Positions 46,401 to 58,900 of a DNA stretch of 64,000 nucleotides are shown piece by piece. The notes under the pieces were generated by a model. That model had not been told where the DNA came from and made no database searches. It saw nothing but the letters and a program-made list of their open reading frames with translations. Made by a program: the position numbers and the translations under genes. The DNA lies in NCBI RefSeq assembly GCF_023053635.1, contig NC_086187.1, positions 28,434,501 through 28,498,500 on the forward strand, written 5' to 3'. Position 1 is the first letter of the stretch. The number at the start of each line of letters is the position of its first letter. The DNA is from Elgaria multicarinata webbii (lineage: Eukaryota > Chordata > Lepidosauria > Squamata > Anguidae).

Positions 46401-49138
46401 GATGCCTCCTTCATGCATGTGGATGATTCAGTTTCAGCTACATATATTTTCATCTGCACTCACACCTGAACATCGGGACTAGAAGGAATGATTTCGCTCT
46501 GTTAATGCCTGTTTGTGTGGTTTACTGTAGATCAATCTGCTGACATAATCAATGAGGATCAAGACAACAACCCAGATGTCTTTTACACCGTGGAAAGTGA
46601 CGAGAGCGGGGAAGAGGTTTGCCGGTGGTCCAATACAGGAGAGGCCTATGATAAAATCGGTAGGTAGCTTTGGCCAGTGGCAGTGGGGAAGAGGTGGCTG
46701 AGGTTCCGTTTGTCTGTTGGTTTTCTTCTAGAGTTTTGTGGGGGGGTTAGGATGCCTTTCAGCCAAAGTCTTTGCAGGTCACTCACAAGGAATTATTATT
46801 AATAATAATCAATGTATTTGTTTGTTTACTCTGTTTTCCTGCACATGCAATCAAAGTGGCATACCAATGTCAAAAGCACTGTTAAAAGACTGAAGACCAA
46901 TCTAAAAAACAAAGGATCAATCAGTTGCACTTAAACAGCATGAGAATGAATGAAGCCACAGAGAAAAAGTCCTTAATCAAAAGTCTGTCTGAGTTTTCAG
47001 TTCCTGTCTAAAAGTAGTTAGAAAGGGCACTTTTCCTATTTCCTCAGGAAGGGAATTCCATAATTGCAGTGTCACCAGCAGAAGCTTCTTCAAAAGAGTG
47101 ATTTATAGTATACTCGTGATTGGCCACACATGGACATTTGTGAGTCCATTACATATTGTCATTAAGAGCCAGGAGGTCTCCCGTGCTATCCCCTGGAAAT
47201 TGCGCATTTGGAAAAACCACAGATAATGTGGTAATATCTGGAACAAGTGGGAACTCTCCACCACTAGATGGTGCTGTCTCATTAAAGCACAATGGGGTCT
47301 TTCCGAGAAGGGAATGAACCACGTGGTTGTGTGTGAGGGAGTGTGCCATGACGGTGGGATTATTGTGAGGAGAAAAGTCCAAAGCTCCAAGGCTCCTGCT
47401 TCCTGCAATTTAAATTTCTAGTAAGAGCCAGCCAGTTTTATCCGTAAATGAAACATACAAATAACAATAATCATAATACTATGCTAACACAGCAGCAAGG
47501 AAATAATAATAGAAGTGAGGCAGATGCCATCTAAGGGACTATTGAAACAAGAAGATAAAAACAGAGTAGCAAAATGAAAAATCACCTATTAAAAGCTCAG
47601 GAGGAAAATTGCCTTCACCCAGTGCTAAAATAATAGTAATAATATTTTTAAAAAATTATTTATACACCACTTTATTTGCTAAAGAGCCAACTATGTGGTG
47701 TACAACAATAAAACCGAAAACTACACATTTAAAAAAAGCTAAATTGAAAAGAGGCACCTTTACATCCTTTCTAAAGCTTATAAGGAAATCAACAGCATCA
47801 GCACCAGGTGAGTCTCCCTGGGGAGGGAATTCTAGGACTGAGGTCTGCCCCTCCCCCCAGGAAAATTTGGTCTGCAAGTTGGTGGCTCCGATTTCAATGG
47901 GTCGGAAATCCCATTCCGGGTTTTAGTTACAACCAGCCGGAAGTCTGAAAGAGCTGTCCGAGGTGCTGGACTAGTTTTGTGGGTATAATTCAGCACCCTG
48001 GAGAGTTCCTTCGTTGTTATTATTCAGGGCCATTGGCCATGCTGGCTGAGGCTAATGGGACTTGAAGTCCAGAACATCTGCAGGGCACCGAGTTGGGGAA
48101 GGCTGGCGTAATCTATATTCTAAGGGCCAAACGGATTTCAGTAGTGGAAACAACAACAGAAGCCGTGAGTGCTGATTGGGTGAGCTGCTCTTACATCACA
48201 GAAGGGTCTCTGCCTGCATTCCTCTGATTCTACAAAGAGGGACAAGGCAGGCTGATGAAGCAGAATGAGGGAGATAGATGAATCACAGTTGCCCGTGAAG
48301 GCAGGGGTGATGGGGCAGCTAAGAGAAGAAGGTTGGAAGAGGGATGGTCCCCCCAAAAAAGGACAGAGTGCAAGTGTGGGCGCAGGAGCCAGCCCTTCCG
48401 TGAAATATTTGGGCTTCTGGACAAGAAGAACTCATGTTGCCCCGTTGTTCATGTCACACTCCCACCTCTCCTCTTCCTCTTTAGCTGCATTGGCTGAATA
48501 CTTACTGAAAGACAAGCAAGAAGAACCAGTGGAGGAACTTTTTGGTAAGCTTCTCACCTGTCCTTCATCACCCGTTGCTTCCGGGAGTTGAGCAAGGTGG
48601 TAAATTTGGGGTGCATGTGCAGGGATCTCTCTCGGGGCGCACTGTGGTTCTGACCTGGGGACGGGGGTACAATTCAGCGCAACACTGGGCAGCGCAGGAC
48701 CCGTGGAAGCGGCTCCAGAGCTTGGAAGGTCCTGCTGTATTGTGCCCCATTTAAACTGGCGGGCGAAGGATGCTGTTTGGATTGTCTGCCTTAAGCAGCA
48801 AAGATCCTTGCTCCCAGCCTTCGTGCCCCCCCCTTTTCTTCTCCTCCCTTTATGGTCTCTCCAGCTTCAGATCTGTAAGCTCCTTGCATTCAGAGAGCAG
48901 TCCTTGTGCTTCATGTTGTGGTTTTGCATTTTTCTCTCTGCAAATCTCCATGGACTTTGATGACTTTTTGAAAATAGCAACAACAGCAACAGTAAGGCAA
49001 GCTACATTAGGCTTTACTGTGCCCTGACTTATTACATATATTATGTTGGGGGGGGGGAATTGCCCCCTTTGAATGTCAGAGCCTCATCTTGCCCCCCAAA
49101 AGGGTTCACGTTTCTCTGTTGGGAAAACACACCCATAG

Positions 49139-49205
<67 letters not shown>

Positions 49206-52200
49206 CACACACACACACCTTACATTACACCTTGCACCTTTGGAGATTTTTTGCAGTCCCTTTTTGCACATCCAAGCATTCATAATATTCTATTCTTTCA
49301 TTCTTCAACCAAACAGGCAGCCTCACTTCAGATGACACAGTTGCTGAATGCCTTCAAGGCTGCATAGAGGCAAAGAGGAGGTGTAAGTAAAAAAAGAAAG
49401 AAAAAAAGAGCAACTCGGATGAGCAAGGGGCGATAGCCGGGGGAGAGGGTGGAGCCGTCCATGTATTGATCTGGTTTCTTTTAAATATGTGTACAGACTG
49501 AGCACCAGAAGCAGGAGCTTGGGGCAGCGGGTGTCAAAGCAGCTTGGCAATGCTGTAAAATGCCGAGGAAACCTCAGCGGTGGAAGCCGCAATCTCAAAC
49601 CAGTGCAAATGCCCAAACGCACGGCGCTGGATCAAGCAACTCTTCTGGAAGGCCCAACAAAATATCTAGAAATTCCGGCAGGGATGACACCCAGGGGTGG
49701 GGTGGGGTGGAGGGGGGCTCCGTAGGAAGAGCATTCCACAGTTCCTGATAACTGAGTATCCCACATGCAAATGGGAGGGGGTGTCCATCTCTCCCCCCTC
49801 TGCCATTCTGCTCTGACTAAATACTTATACAAGAAGGACTGTGTACCAAGCACTCATAAAGGATCCATCCACACCCCCTTGTAATTAATCACCAGCCCTT
49901 TTAATCTAGCACTATGCCCCTGGCCATAAGTGGTGGAGTCACAGTTCAAATGCCTGGTCTTTGATCTTCTTTGCTTTCCATCTGCAGGCAGCTGTTCAGA
50001 TGCTCCAGAACTCAAGCGCAGGAAACTCGGTGAGTTGGCTGTTGCAGGGATCGCTGGGCATCGTCCCGGATCTACAGATGTGCAAGGCCTCGACAGCACA
50101 GGCTGGGTTGTTTCTCCAAGCGCACGTGCACGCCAGGCACAAACATGCCCACCCAAGGCCTACTTCTCCTCCACAAAGGCGCCAGCACAACATTTCTTTC
50201 CTAGCGCTACTGCTGCTGTTATCCTTGCAACTTTTCTTCTTCCTCAAATTGAATGAACATCTAACTTTCCCTTTTACATTGTTTCGTGCTCCCCAGCTCC
50301 TGAAGTTGTGGGAAATTCCAAGAGAGAAATCTTTTCCAGGGTCCATGTTTGTTTGTTTGTAAAAGAACGTGTGCCTCCTACCTTCTGTCTTAGCTGGGTT
50401 TTCCTTGCCATCAAGCTATCGGCAATATTGTGAAACAGTAAAGCAATAAAATATTTTTCTTGTGATGAGAGAACGCTGGAGGTCTGTAGCTACCAGCCAC
50501 AGCCCTTTAGCAATCACCTTTTCCAATAGTATTACCCAAGCGAGAGGTCTCTCCTCCCACTTTTGTTTTGAACTCAGTGCAAGAAACGGCCTCATGTGTT
50601 CTACTGTTTCTGTCACCTTTTGCAGCGCATTCGGCCGCTCTGTGTGTCGTGAACGGCAACTCCATTGCCATCCCGCTGGACAGTTCTCCGGCAGCCTCCG
50701 TGATCTCCCAGTCCAACTTCCATGTGGAGTTTTCTGTGACCACCATAAGCCCTGTGGGAAGATCTCCGAAAGCCTTCGGTATGCAAAGTAATACTTGGGG
50801 GTCGCATTTCACCAAGGGCCAGATTTCACAGTAACGCTATTCCCGCATGCTCCTTTCGCCATGGCATGCCAGAACCCTTAGGGATAGCCCCGGCCAGTGA
50901 CATTACTCAGATTGGGTCCAGAAATCCTGAGCCCCAAATCTATTTCCCAGAATCCCACATTTATTCTACAAAGCTCTGAGTGGCCAGTGGTGACAAGGAA
51001 GGGCGTTCCCCCCTCAACTTAAGGGCCATGCAGGGAGCACTTTTCAAGAGCAGTTTCAGCTGGGGATGTGCAGATTTTTTTTAAAAAAAAAAGTCCTGTC
51101 TGCATTTTGCAGGTTGCCAAGTGCCTTTCATTCTGTCATCTGCTCCTTGACAGAGCCAGGTTTTTTCCAAATTCCCGATTTTGCGCAAATGCGCATTTGT
51201 GCAAATTTGCACTTGCAAAAATGCTCAGATCTTATAAAAGAAACTCTTAGCTTGTACACCAAGCATCCATCTATGGAGGAAAATTGCTCCAATTAGAAAA
51301 TCCATGCAAATCAAACTGGGAATTGGGAATGAGACTAACGCGAGTACGTGTTTGACAATTTGGGGATATTTTCTGTGGACACGTGCTCACACCCGCATTC
51401 AGAGCTTCCAATGGGTCCTGCTTGCACGTTTGGGATGCAAAAAAGAAATCCACCCCCCTCCCGAGGCCTGAGCCCCAAATCTGTGAAGTGCCTCCCAGCG
51501 CCCCAAGGCCCTGCCCATATGTGGAAGCGGCTTGAAAGGCGGAGGATGGTTTGAGTTACAGCGTCAGATTGGGAGGTGCTTGGGTGGGAGAACCAGATCT
51601 CCTTGTGTGCAGCCCTTGTGCACGGCGTCTTTGGCTCGGTGAAATCTAACAGGCGAGTACAAACATTAAAGTGAAATGGATACCGAAGCATCACACCTGC
51701 AGGAGGTCATGCTCGTTCGCACACCGTTTCCTTTTCCTCTCTTTGTTCTTTCACTCGTTTGGATTATGGGCAGATTCAGCAGGTGCTGGAGTTCTGGATG
51801 CAGGCTGGCGAAAAACAGGGTTTCCAATCTCTGCCTTTGGCCTTGCAATAGAAAAGGAGGGCAGCATCTCACAGCGCTCAGCTAAAGGGGCAAATTCAGA
51901 CAGAAGTAAATCCCGTTCTACAGACGTATTGCCTTTCATTCTTTATCTACCGTGAGCAGGAATCCAAACATGTTTTGAGGGGATGTGCCTTCGCTCGAAG
52001 AATGTTCAAGCTCCGTTTTTGTGCAGTAAAAGTTCCCTTGCTTTGCAAAGGCATCAGCTCAGGAACGCTTCGGTACCTGTTAGCATCTCAAGGGGAATAA
52101 ATGTACCAAATGACAGCTGGTCAACCATCTGTCAGAGATGCTTTAGGGTGGATTCCTGCATTGAGTGGAGGGTTGGACTCGATGGCCTTGTAGGGCCCTT

Positions 52201-54707
52201 CCAACTCTACGATTCTATGATATCTGGAATTGGATTGTCTTCAGCACACAGGACTTCCGGCTTTCGCTTAGCACCTTTAGGGCACAATCCTGTGCATGTT
52301 TTGATTTGGAAAAGTCCTACAACTCTCATGCTGGCTAGGGAAGTTGCAGGACTTTTGTCTGTCTAAACAAGCACAGCATTGTGCCCAAATTTATGTAAAG
52401 TATTTCTATCCCTGCTGCCTCCCCTAGCGATGCAAAAAACAAAACAACAACGTATCAATAAGCGAAGTTTAAAACGACTTAACAAAATGAACACAAAACC
52501 ACAGCAACAAAAATGTCAATGGAGCAGTCAGTTGGCATCATGGGGCGCCTGCCGGGGCCCAATCCACCCGCAGGGGGCCCACTGACTTTGCTTCTCCTCC
52601 TCCTCGCTCGTGGTTCTTTCAGAGAAGCGCACAGTTATTCTGCTGTGTTCAGTGCTGCTGAGCAAAGTTCTTCTCATCCTTGGCCTCCTCCTTTCCAGGG
52701 CTGCCTTCAGGGGTGAACCTGGGCTATTGCCTCCCCATCATGGAAGATCTTCAGGTGGTCTTTGCCTTTGACCCTGTTAATTTGCCTGCAGGAGAGGCTG
52801 GCACTAACGTCTGCCCAGGTGAGTGTCGTGAGTGCGCATGACCCTGCACATGTCTCCTTGGAAGTAAATCCCACTGAGTGCAATGGGGCTTCCTACAAAG
52901 GAAGAACACATCAGAGAGCAGCTCAAGTCCCTGGTGTTTCTAGGGTTCTTGAAGAAAACGTCCATTGGAGCAGCTTTAGACAAGTCCGGTAGATGTGCTG
53001 TATGGCCAAACGCCAGGCTGCGTCATAAGTTTTAACATCTGAAGGTGTGTTTGTGTGTTTTAATTGTAGCTTCAAGCCCCTTCACACTCTGGGGCGGAGG
53101 TGGGGGTTCTCCATTCTGTGGTTGAAATCAAACTGCACCCCCTTCACCGCTGTGGGGGGGGGTCTTTGCAAGCCCTGAGAGGGGAAGGGGTTCTGCTCCC
53201 TGTTTCTTTCAAGCTGCTACTGCCCCCTGGTGGCCCCAGGCTGACATGAGACCAGAGGTGAAACTTGGAGCTTCATCCCACGTCCCTGCTTCCCTCGGAT
53301 TATCCCCATAGCGCTAAGCTTTCACGGTTGTTGTTGTTTTTGCTACCGGGCGACAGCGATCTTTTGCATACCAGGAAGGGGGGAAATGTAAAAAAAAAAA
53401 TCATTAAAAAATCTAATTTCATATGCTTAAAGCTCTCCCTAATATCTATTACTGTGCCAATTTTGGTGTCTTTATCTTTAAAGCTTACGCAGATGTAAGC
53501 ATTTCTTTAAAATCCTGCTCCTGCGCCCCAGCGGCGGCTCAGAAGATACGCTCAAAAAGTAGGGGCTAAATACGGCAAATCTTTTTGCTTTATTGCACAA
53601 TTAAGGCAGGAGGTGTGTGAGTGCTTCACAATCAAAGCAGATTATAAAGTGGAAAACTTCTGAGTCCTTTGCATGCCATTCGCAGTGATTACACAGTATA
53701 TCGTTGGTGTGATAAAGCTCTTGTATCCACAACAGCTTGTATCTGGATGGGCAGAAGGTCACACCTGCACCACTGGCCAATTTGGGGTGGGCTGCTTAGT
53801 GGCTGCCGTTTGCTCGGCTGCTGCAAAGAGCCTGGGAGTTATAGTCCAACGCATCTTGAGGGCACCAGGTTGGGGATGTACTTCATGCGTAAATCACCTG
53901 GCAAAATGACATGCGCAATAGGAAGAGAGGAAGCTGCCTTCGACTGAGTGAGAGCCCTGGTCCCTCTAACCCAGTATTGCTGGCACTGACTGGCAGCAAA
54001 GCCTCTCTGGAGTTTCAGGCGGGACGTTTTACAGCTGCCAGAGTTCGAACCCGGGACCTTCTGCCTGCAGAGCAGGGGCTCTACCACTCTGGTACGGCCC
54101 CTCCCTGTACTCAAGCCAGCGCAATCCTGACATGTCCCCCTCCCTGACTTTTAAGGGGGAGGATTATAGTGTTGCTGTCTTTGAACGCCCTGCTTGTTTC
54201 TTCGTAGGCGAAGGGGCAACTGAGAAAGAACCTGGTTCCAACCCAGTTCGCAAAAGGCCAGGTGAGTGTCGCTGTTTTTAAATTCCGTTTTCCCAGCGAA
54301 GGCTTTAGCTGTCGGATTATCCTGGAAAGCAATGCAGAAGGACTCACACGGCGTCTTGGATGCTTTGATGAGTTTCAAGGCTGTGCTGCCCGGAGAGGTT
54401 TTCTTCCTGCGCTGGTTTTGTGACTGGCTTACTAGGGGATTGGTCAGATACATTGGGAAGAAAGCTGTCAACGGCTACTTGCCCTGATGGCTATGTGCTA
54501 CCTCTGGGATCAGAGGCAGTAAGCCTGTGTGCACCAGTCGCTGGGGAACATGGATGTTGCACTCGTGTCCTGCTTGTGGTTTCCCCGTGGGCAGCTGCTT
54601 GGTCACTGTGTGAACAGAGTGCTGGACTAGATGGGCCTGTGGTTTGACCCAGCATCAGGGCTCTTCTTAGGTTCTAAAATAAAAGAAAAAGTGTTGTTGT
54701 TGTTGTC

Positions 54708-54756
<49 letters not shown>

Positions 54757-55918
54757 CTCTTCCTTACTCATGACAGTTTTTCTAGACAGACATGACGCGC
54801 TTTGCCAAGTCTTTTACAGATTCAGGAATTTCCTGACAATTGAGCATGTTTTAAGTATGACTGCTTTATAGATGTTGGTGTGGATGTATTTTGGGAGGCC
54901 TGGTTTCTGAAGGTTTTCTGTATAGCTTTTTGATGGGATGCCGGTGACTGATGTGAGTAATGGAATCATTGTGACCTTTCTCTGTTGCCATAGTGCTTTG
55001 ACTTCCATGGCCAGTGGTGTATATTTTTCTCTCTTTTCCTCTTCCTTTTCAACAACATTTTTGTCATTCGGTATTGTTATGTCGATGAGGTATGTGTGTT
55101 TTCCTTTTTTGTCTATGAACGTTATGTCTGGTCAGTTGCAGGGTATTGTTTTGTTGGTATGAATTGTTCTGTCCCAGTGTATTTTATGTTCTGCATTTTC
55201 CAAGATTGCTTCAGGTGAGTATGTATAGTATGGTGTAGGTTGTTTGATAAGGTTGAATTTGATCGGCAGTTGTTGGTGAATTATTTTTATAGCTGTATTG
55301 TGTCTGTCCTTATAGTCCATTCCTTCCAGAATCTTACATCCTCCTGTTACATGGTCTATTGTTTCTTGGAACTGATGGCATTTCCTGCATAGGTCTGTTG
55401 TTACATTGTTATCTTTTCTGATGTATTTTGGGCAGTTCTTGGTTGCTATAACTTGAATTCTGTGTAGCTATTAGGAATCCTTCTGTTTCTGGAAATAGCT
55501 CACCCTCCCTGAGCCATTCGTACGATTGTTCTTTGTTTATTTGTGGGTTCTGTATTACATTGCAGTGTTTCCCATGGAGTGCTTGCGGTGCCCATTTTTC
55601 TGTTTTCTCTGTGAGTGAGAGGGGTCGTGTTGGATCTTTGTTTTGTAGTGCTAGGTTGAGTGGGGTGTTGTTGTCGTTGTTGTACCATAAGAAAATGAAC
55701 ACAGCCACAAGGAACTTGCAATCTAAAGCTTGAGAGCAGGAGAGACAGCAGAGAGAGGGAAGAGGCGAGGTTAACGTGAACAGACAGCGCTGTAGATCCA
55801 ACCAGGCTGATCCTATATCCATCAACACCCCTGAGATCAGTTGGGCAGACTCCCTAGCAAGGACGTGTAGGGCGGCAGTCTTAGACATGCTGCCGGAACC
55901 ATTGCAGGGCCAGTGTGT

Positions 55919-55949
<31 letters not shown>

Positions 55950-58900
55950 CCAAGGATGATCTTGGGCAAGTCTCTCCTTTCCCTCTCTCCCTCCCCACCT
56001 CTCTCTCCTCCTCCTCCTCCTCTCTCTCTCTCTCTCTCTCTCTAACCCTAAACCACGTCAGACGGCTGCTGAAAGTTTAAAATCAGGAGGGGAGAAGAAC
56101 CAAGGATGCCCGACTGAGCTCCTTGGATGAAGGGCAGGGTGCCATCCGTGGACACAAGTGCTTCTCCAGCCCAGTCCCGGTTTCTGGAGAGTTCTTTCCT
56201 CGCTTCATGGCCGGCTACGTCAACCGCCCAATGTCTTCCCTTCCTTCCAGAGCCCGTGGACACCTTCTGCAGGAGGCTGAGAAGCCACTTCCGGGGCACG
56301 TGCCACGTGGTGCCCATGGAGCGAGAGCTGCCCTTGCAGCGCCTGTACATTGACGGCGAGCTGACGCAGTGTCCCGCGGAGGGTAAGAGCGGGAGAAATG
56401 CCAACCTGAGGCTCTGTGGCCTCGAGGACAAGTGGAGGGCCGGCGTGGCAAGGAGCGAGCTGCTCCAGGTGCCAGGGAGGAGCGAGCTGGGAAGCAAAGT
56501 CCTCGTGGTCTTGGGAAAAGCTGGCATGGGGAAGAGCCTCCTGGTCCGAAAGATCTGCCTGGACTGGTCCGAGGGCAAGTGGCCCGGTTATGACTTTGTC
56601 TTCCGATTTGATTGCCGGAGCTTGGGCCTCCTCCGCGACCATCGTCTCTACAGCCTCAGGCACCTGCTGTTTGAGCTCTCTGATGGACCTGGAGAGGGGG
56701 GTGACCAAGTCTACAGGTCCATACTGCGGAACCCGGAAAGGGTCCTCCTGGCTTTCGACGGCTTCGAAGAGCTGATGGATCGAGACGGCTTCCTGCCTTG
56801 TTCGGACAGCCCGCTCCGCGGGGAGCCTTCGGGCCTGGGAGCCGTCTTGACCGGTCTCTTCCAGAAGAAAGTCCTCAGCGGCTGCACGGTGTTACTCACC
56901 GCACGGCCCAAGGACAAGCTGCACCAGTATTTGCCCCAGGTGGACACGGTCCTGGAGGTAACGGGGTTTTCCACTCAGCAAGCGGAATTGTACCTCGCTC
57001 GATATTTTGAAGGCTCCCCCGGGGGCGACGAGGTGGTGAACGTGGTCCGGGGCTCTCCCTATCTGCTCAGCCATTGTTGCAATCCCGACCTGTGTCGGTT
57101 CGTCTGCGAGTCAATATTTGAAACGGGAGCCAAGGATTTGCCTCCCACCCTCACCGGCCTCTTTGTGAAGTTCCTGCTCCGAAAACTGGCGTGTTCAACC
57201 AAGAAAGAAGCTGCACCCTTGCACCGGAATATGGCCGCCTTAGCCCGGGTAGCCTGGAGCCTCACGCAAAGTCACCGGAACGCGTTCACGAGCGATCATT
57301 TCCCTTCCGCGGAAGTGAAGGACTTTGCCCTCGAATACGGCCTGGTGCTGCCTTCCGCCTTCCCCCGAAACGCAAGCGGCGGGACGGCGGGGTGCGGGTA
57401 CGCGTTCTCCAGCTTCGTCGCCCAGAACTTCTTGGTCGCGCTGCATTTGGTCCTGGCCAAAGAGATCAAGAACAAAGGACTCACCAAACACCTCCGCTTG
57501 CTCTCCAGGTCCAAGAAGTTCCTCTCTTCCTGGGACTTGGTCCCTCGCTTCTTGTCCGGCTTGCTGTTCTTAGATGATGACCTCAGCGGTTCTCTCCTCT
57601 TTGGCGAGGAAGCGGAGCTGGACACGGAGAAGATGATTAGCAAGAAGCAGAAAAGCCTCTCGAGATACGTCCGGAAACTGGCCGTCGGAGCTTTGGGCCC
57701 GGACAAGTTGCTGGAGCTTCTTCACTGCATCCACGAAATGGAAAACCCGTACCTTTTGCAGCATTTGGCACTGGAGCTCAAGCCCGGCCTGTCTTTCTTG
57801 GGCTTCCCGCTCACCCCCTCTGACGTCTGCGTCCTGCACTCTGCCTTAAGGAGGTCCACAAAGGCGTTCACCTTAGACCTGAGAGGGAGCTCCGTCGACT
57901 CAGAAGGACTCGGACGGCTGGTCGGCTTGAGGAACGTGGCCACGTTCAGGTCTGTCGGGCTGACTTAGCTGCTGGGCAAAGACCAGGCGGGGGAGCGGGG
58001 GAGTGGTCCGCCCAAGTGGGCCAAACGAGGCAGGATCCGAGATCCAAGGCAGAAGCTGGGGAGCAGGGGACCCCGGGCGGTGGCGGAGTTCTTGGGCACT
58101 GAGCAGAACCTCAGGACTGGGGGCAAATCTATCCCCGCTTCTTCTAGCCCCACCCCCTAGAGCAGCCTTCCTCAACCTGGGGCGCTCCAGATGTGTTGGA
58201 CTACATCTCCCAGAATGTAGAGTTGTACATTCTGGGAGTGTACAACTCTGGGAGTTGTAGTCCAACACATCTGGAGCGCCCCAGGTTGAGGAAGGCTGCC
58301 CTAGAGCTATCTAGCCAACCAGGCCCCCTTCCTCTATCTCAACCCCTTTCCTCCATGGCTAGAAGAGCTTTACGCTACGATAGGCTGGTATTTGGCCACG
58401 CCCACCCCTGGCATGTTTCCCCCCCCCCGCCCCCCGCAGGAGTTTCTCTGAAATGGAATTTGCCCCTCGGGCTGAGAGAGGTTCAACCCCATGGAGCAAA
58501 GATCAGAGGGGGGTCCAAGGCAGCGAAAAGAGCCGTGGCCTCAGCCCAGAGATGAGCTGCTCAGACTGAGGAGCAAGGCCAGAGGGTGGGGCTTTATAGG
58601 GCCTGGTGGCCAGGGATTGGCCTCCGTGGGGTCAGCTGATGGAATGCAAGCCTGGAGGGTGTCCCTGAAGCGGAGGCCTCCATCTGCCAGGAGCCTAAAG
58701 CGCAGGGGTGGCGCAGGGCAGCCCGTTGATGGCCCAGCCTCCGCCTTCCCCTTTTTCAGGGCGTCTCTCAGCGACGCTGTCCGGCTCTGGAAGCACTTGT
58801 GGGAAACCGAGGCAGGAGAGCTGCTGCAGTCAGCCATTGAGAAGTTTATCGTTGCGCCGTTCAAAGCCAAGACGATCAAGGACGTGGAGGACCTCTCTGC

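Larger units (their letters stand above)
50779..52698. other. CIITA intron 7
   Basis: This intron contains a CR1 3' stub at 52090-52222 (GCTTTAGGGTGGATTCCTGC, ACGATTCTATGATAT) and a TIR element at 52280-52386 with ends GGGCACAATCCTGTGCATGT and, reversed, GGGCACAATGCTGTGCTTGT. No exon is recognised. Confidence 0.6.

Noticed and set aside
49041-49335. Serine/leucine or arginine/glutamate repeat frames on both strands
   Set aside because: They are translations of the (TC)n microsatellite before CIITA exon 5.
56127-56250. N-terminal extension of the long CIITA NACHT frame
   Set aside because: The open frame continues upstream, but the acceptor TTCCTTCCAG at 56250 and the match starting EPVDTF show that this part is intron 9.
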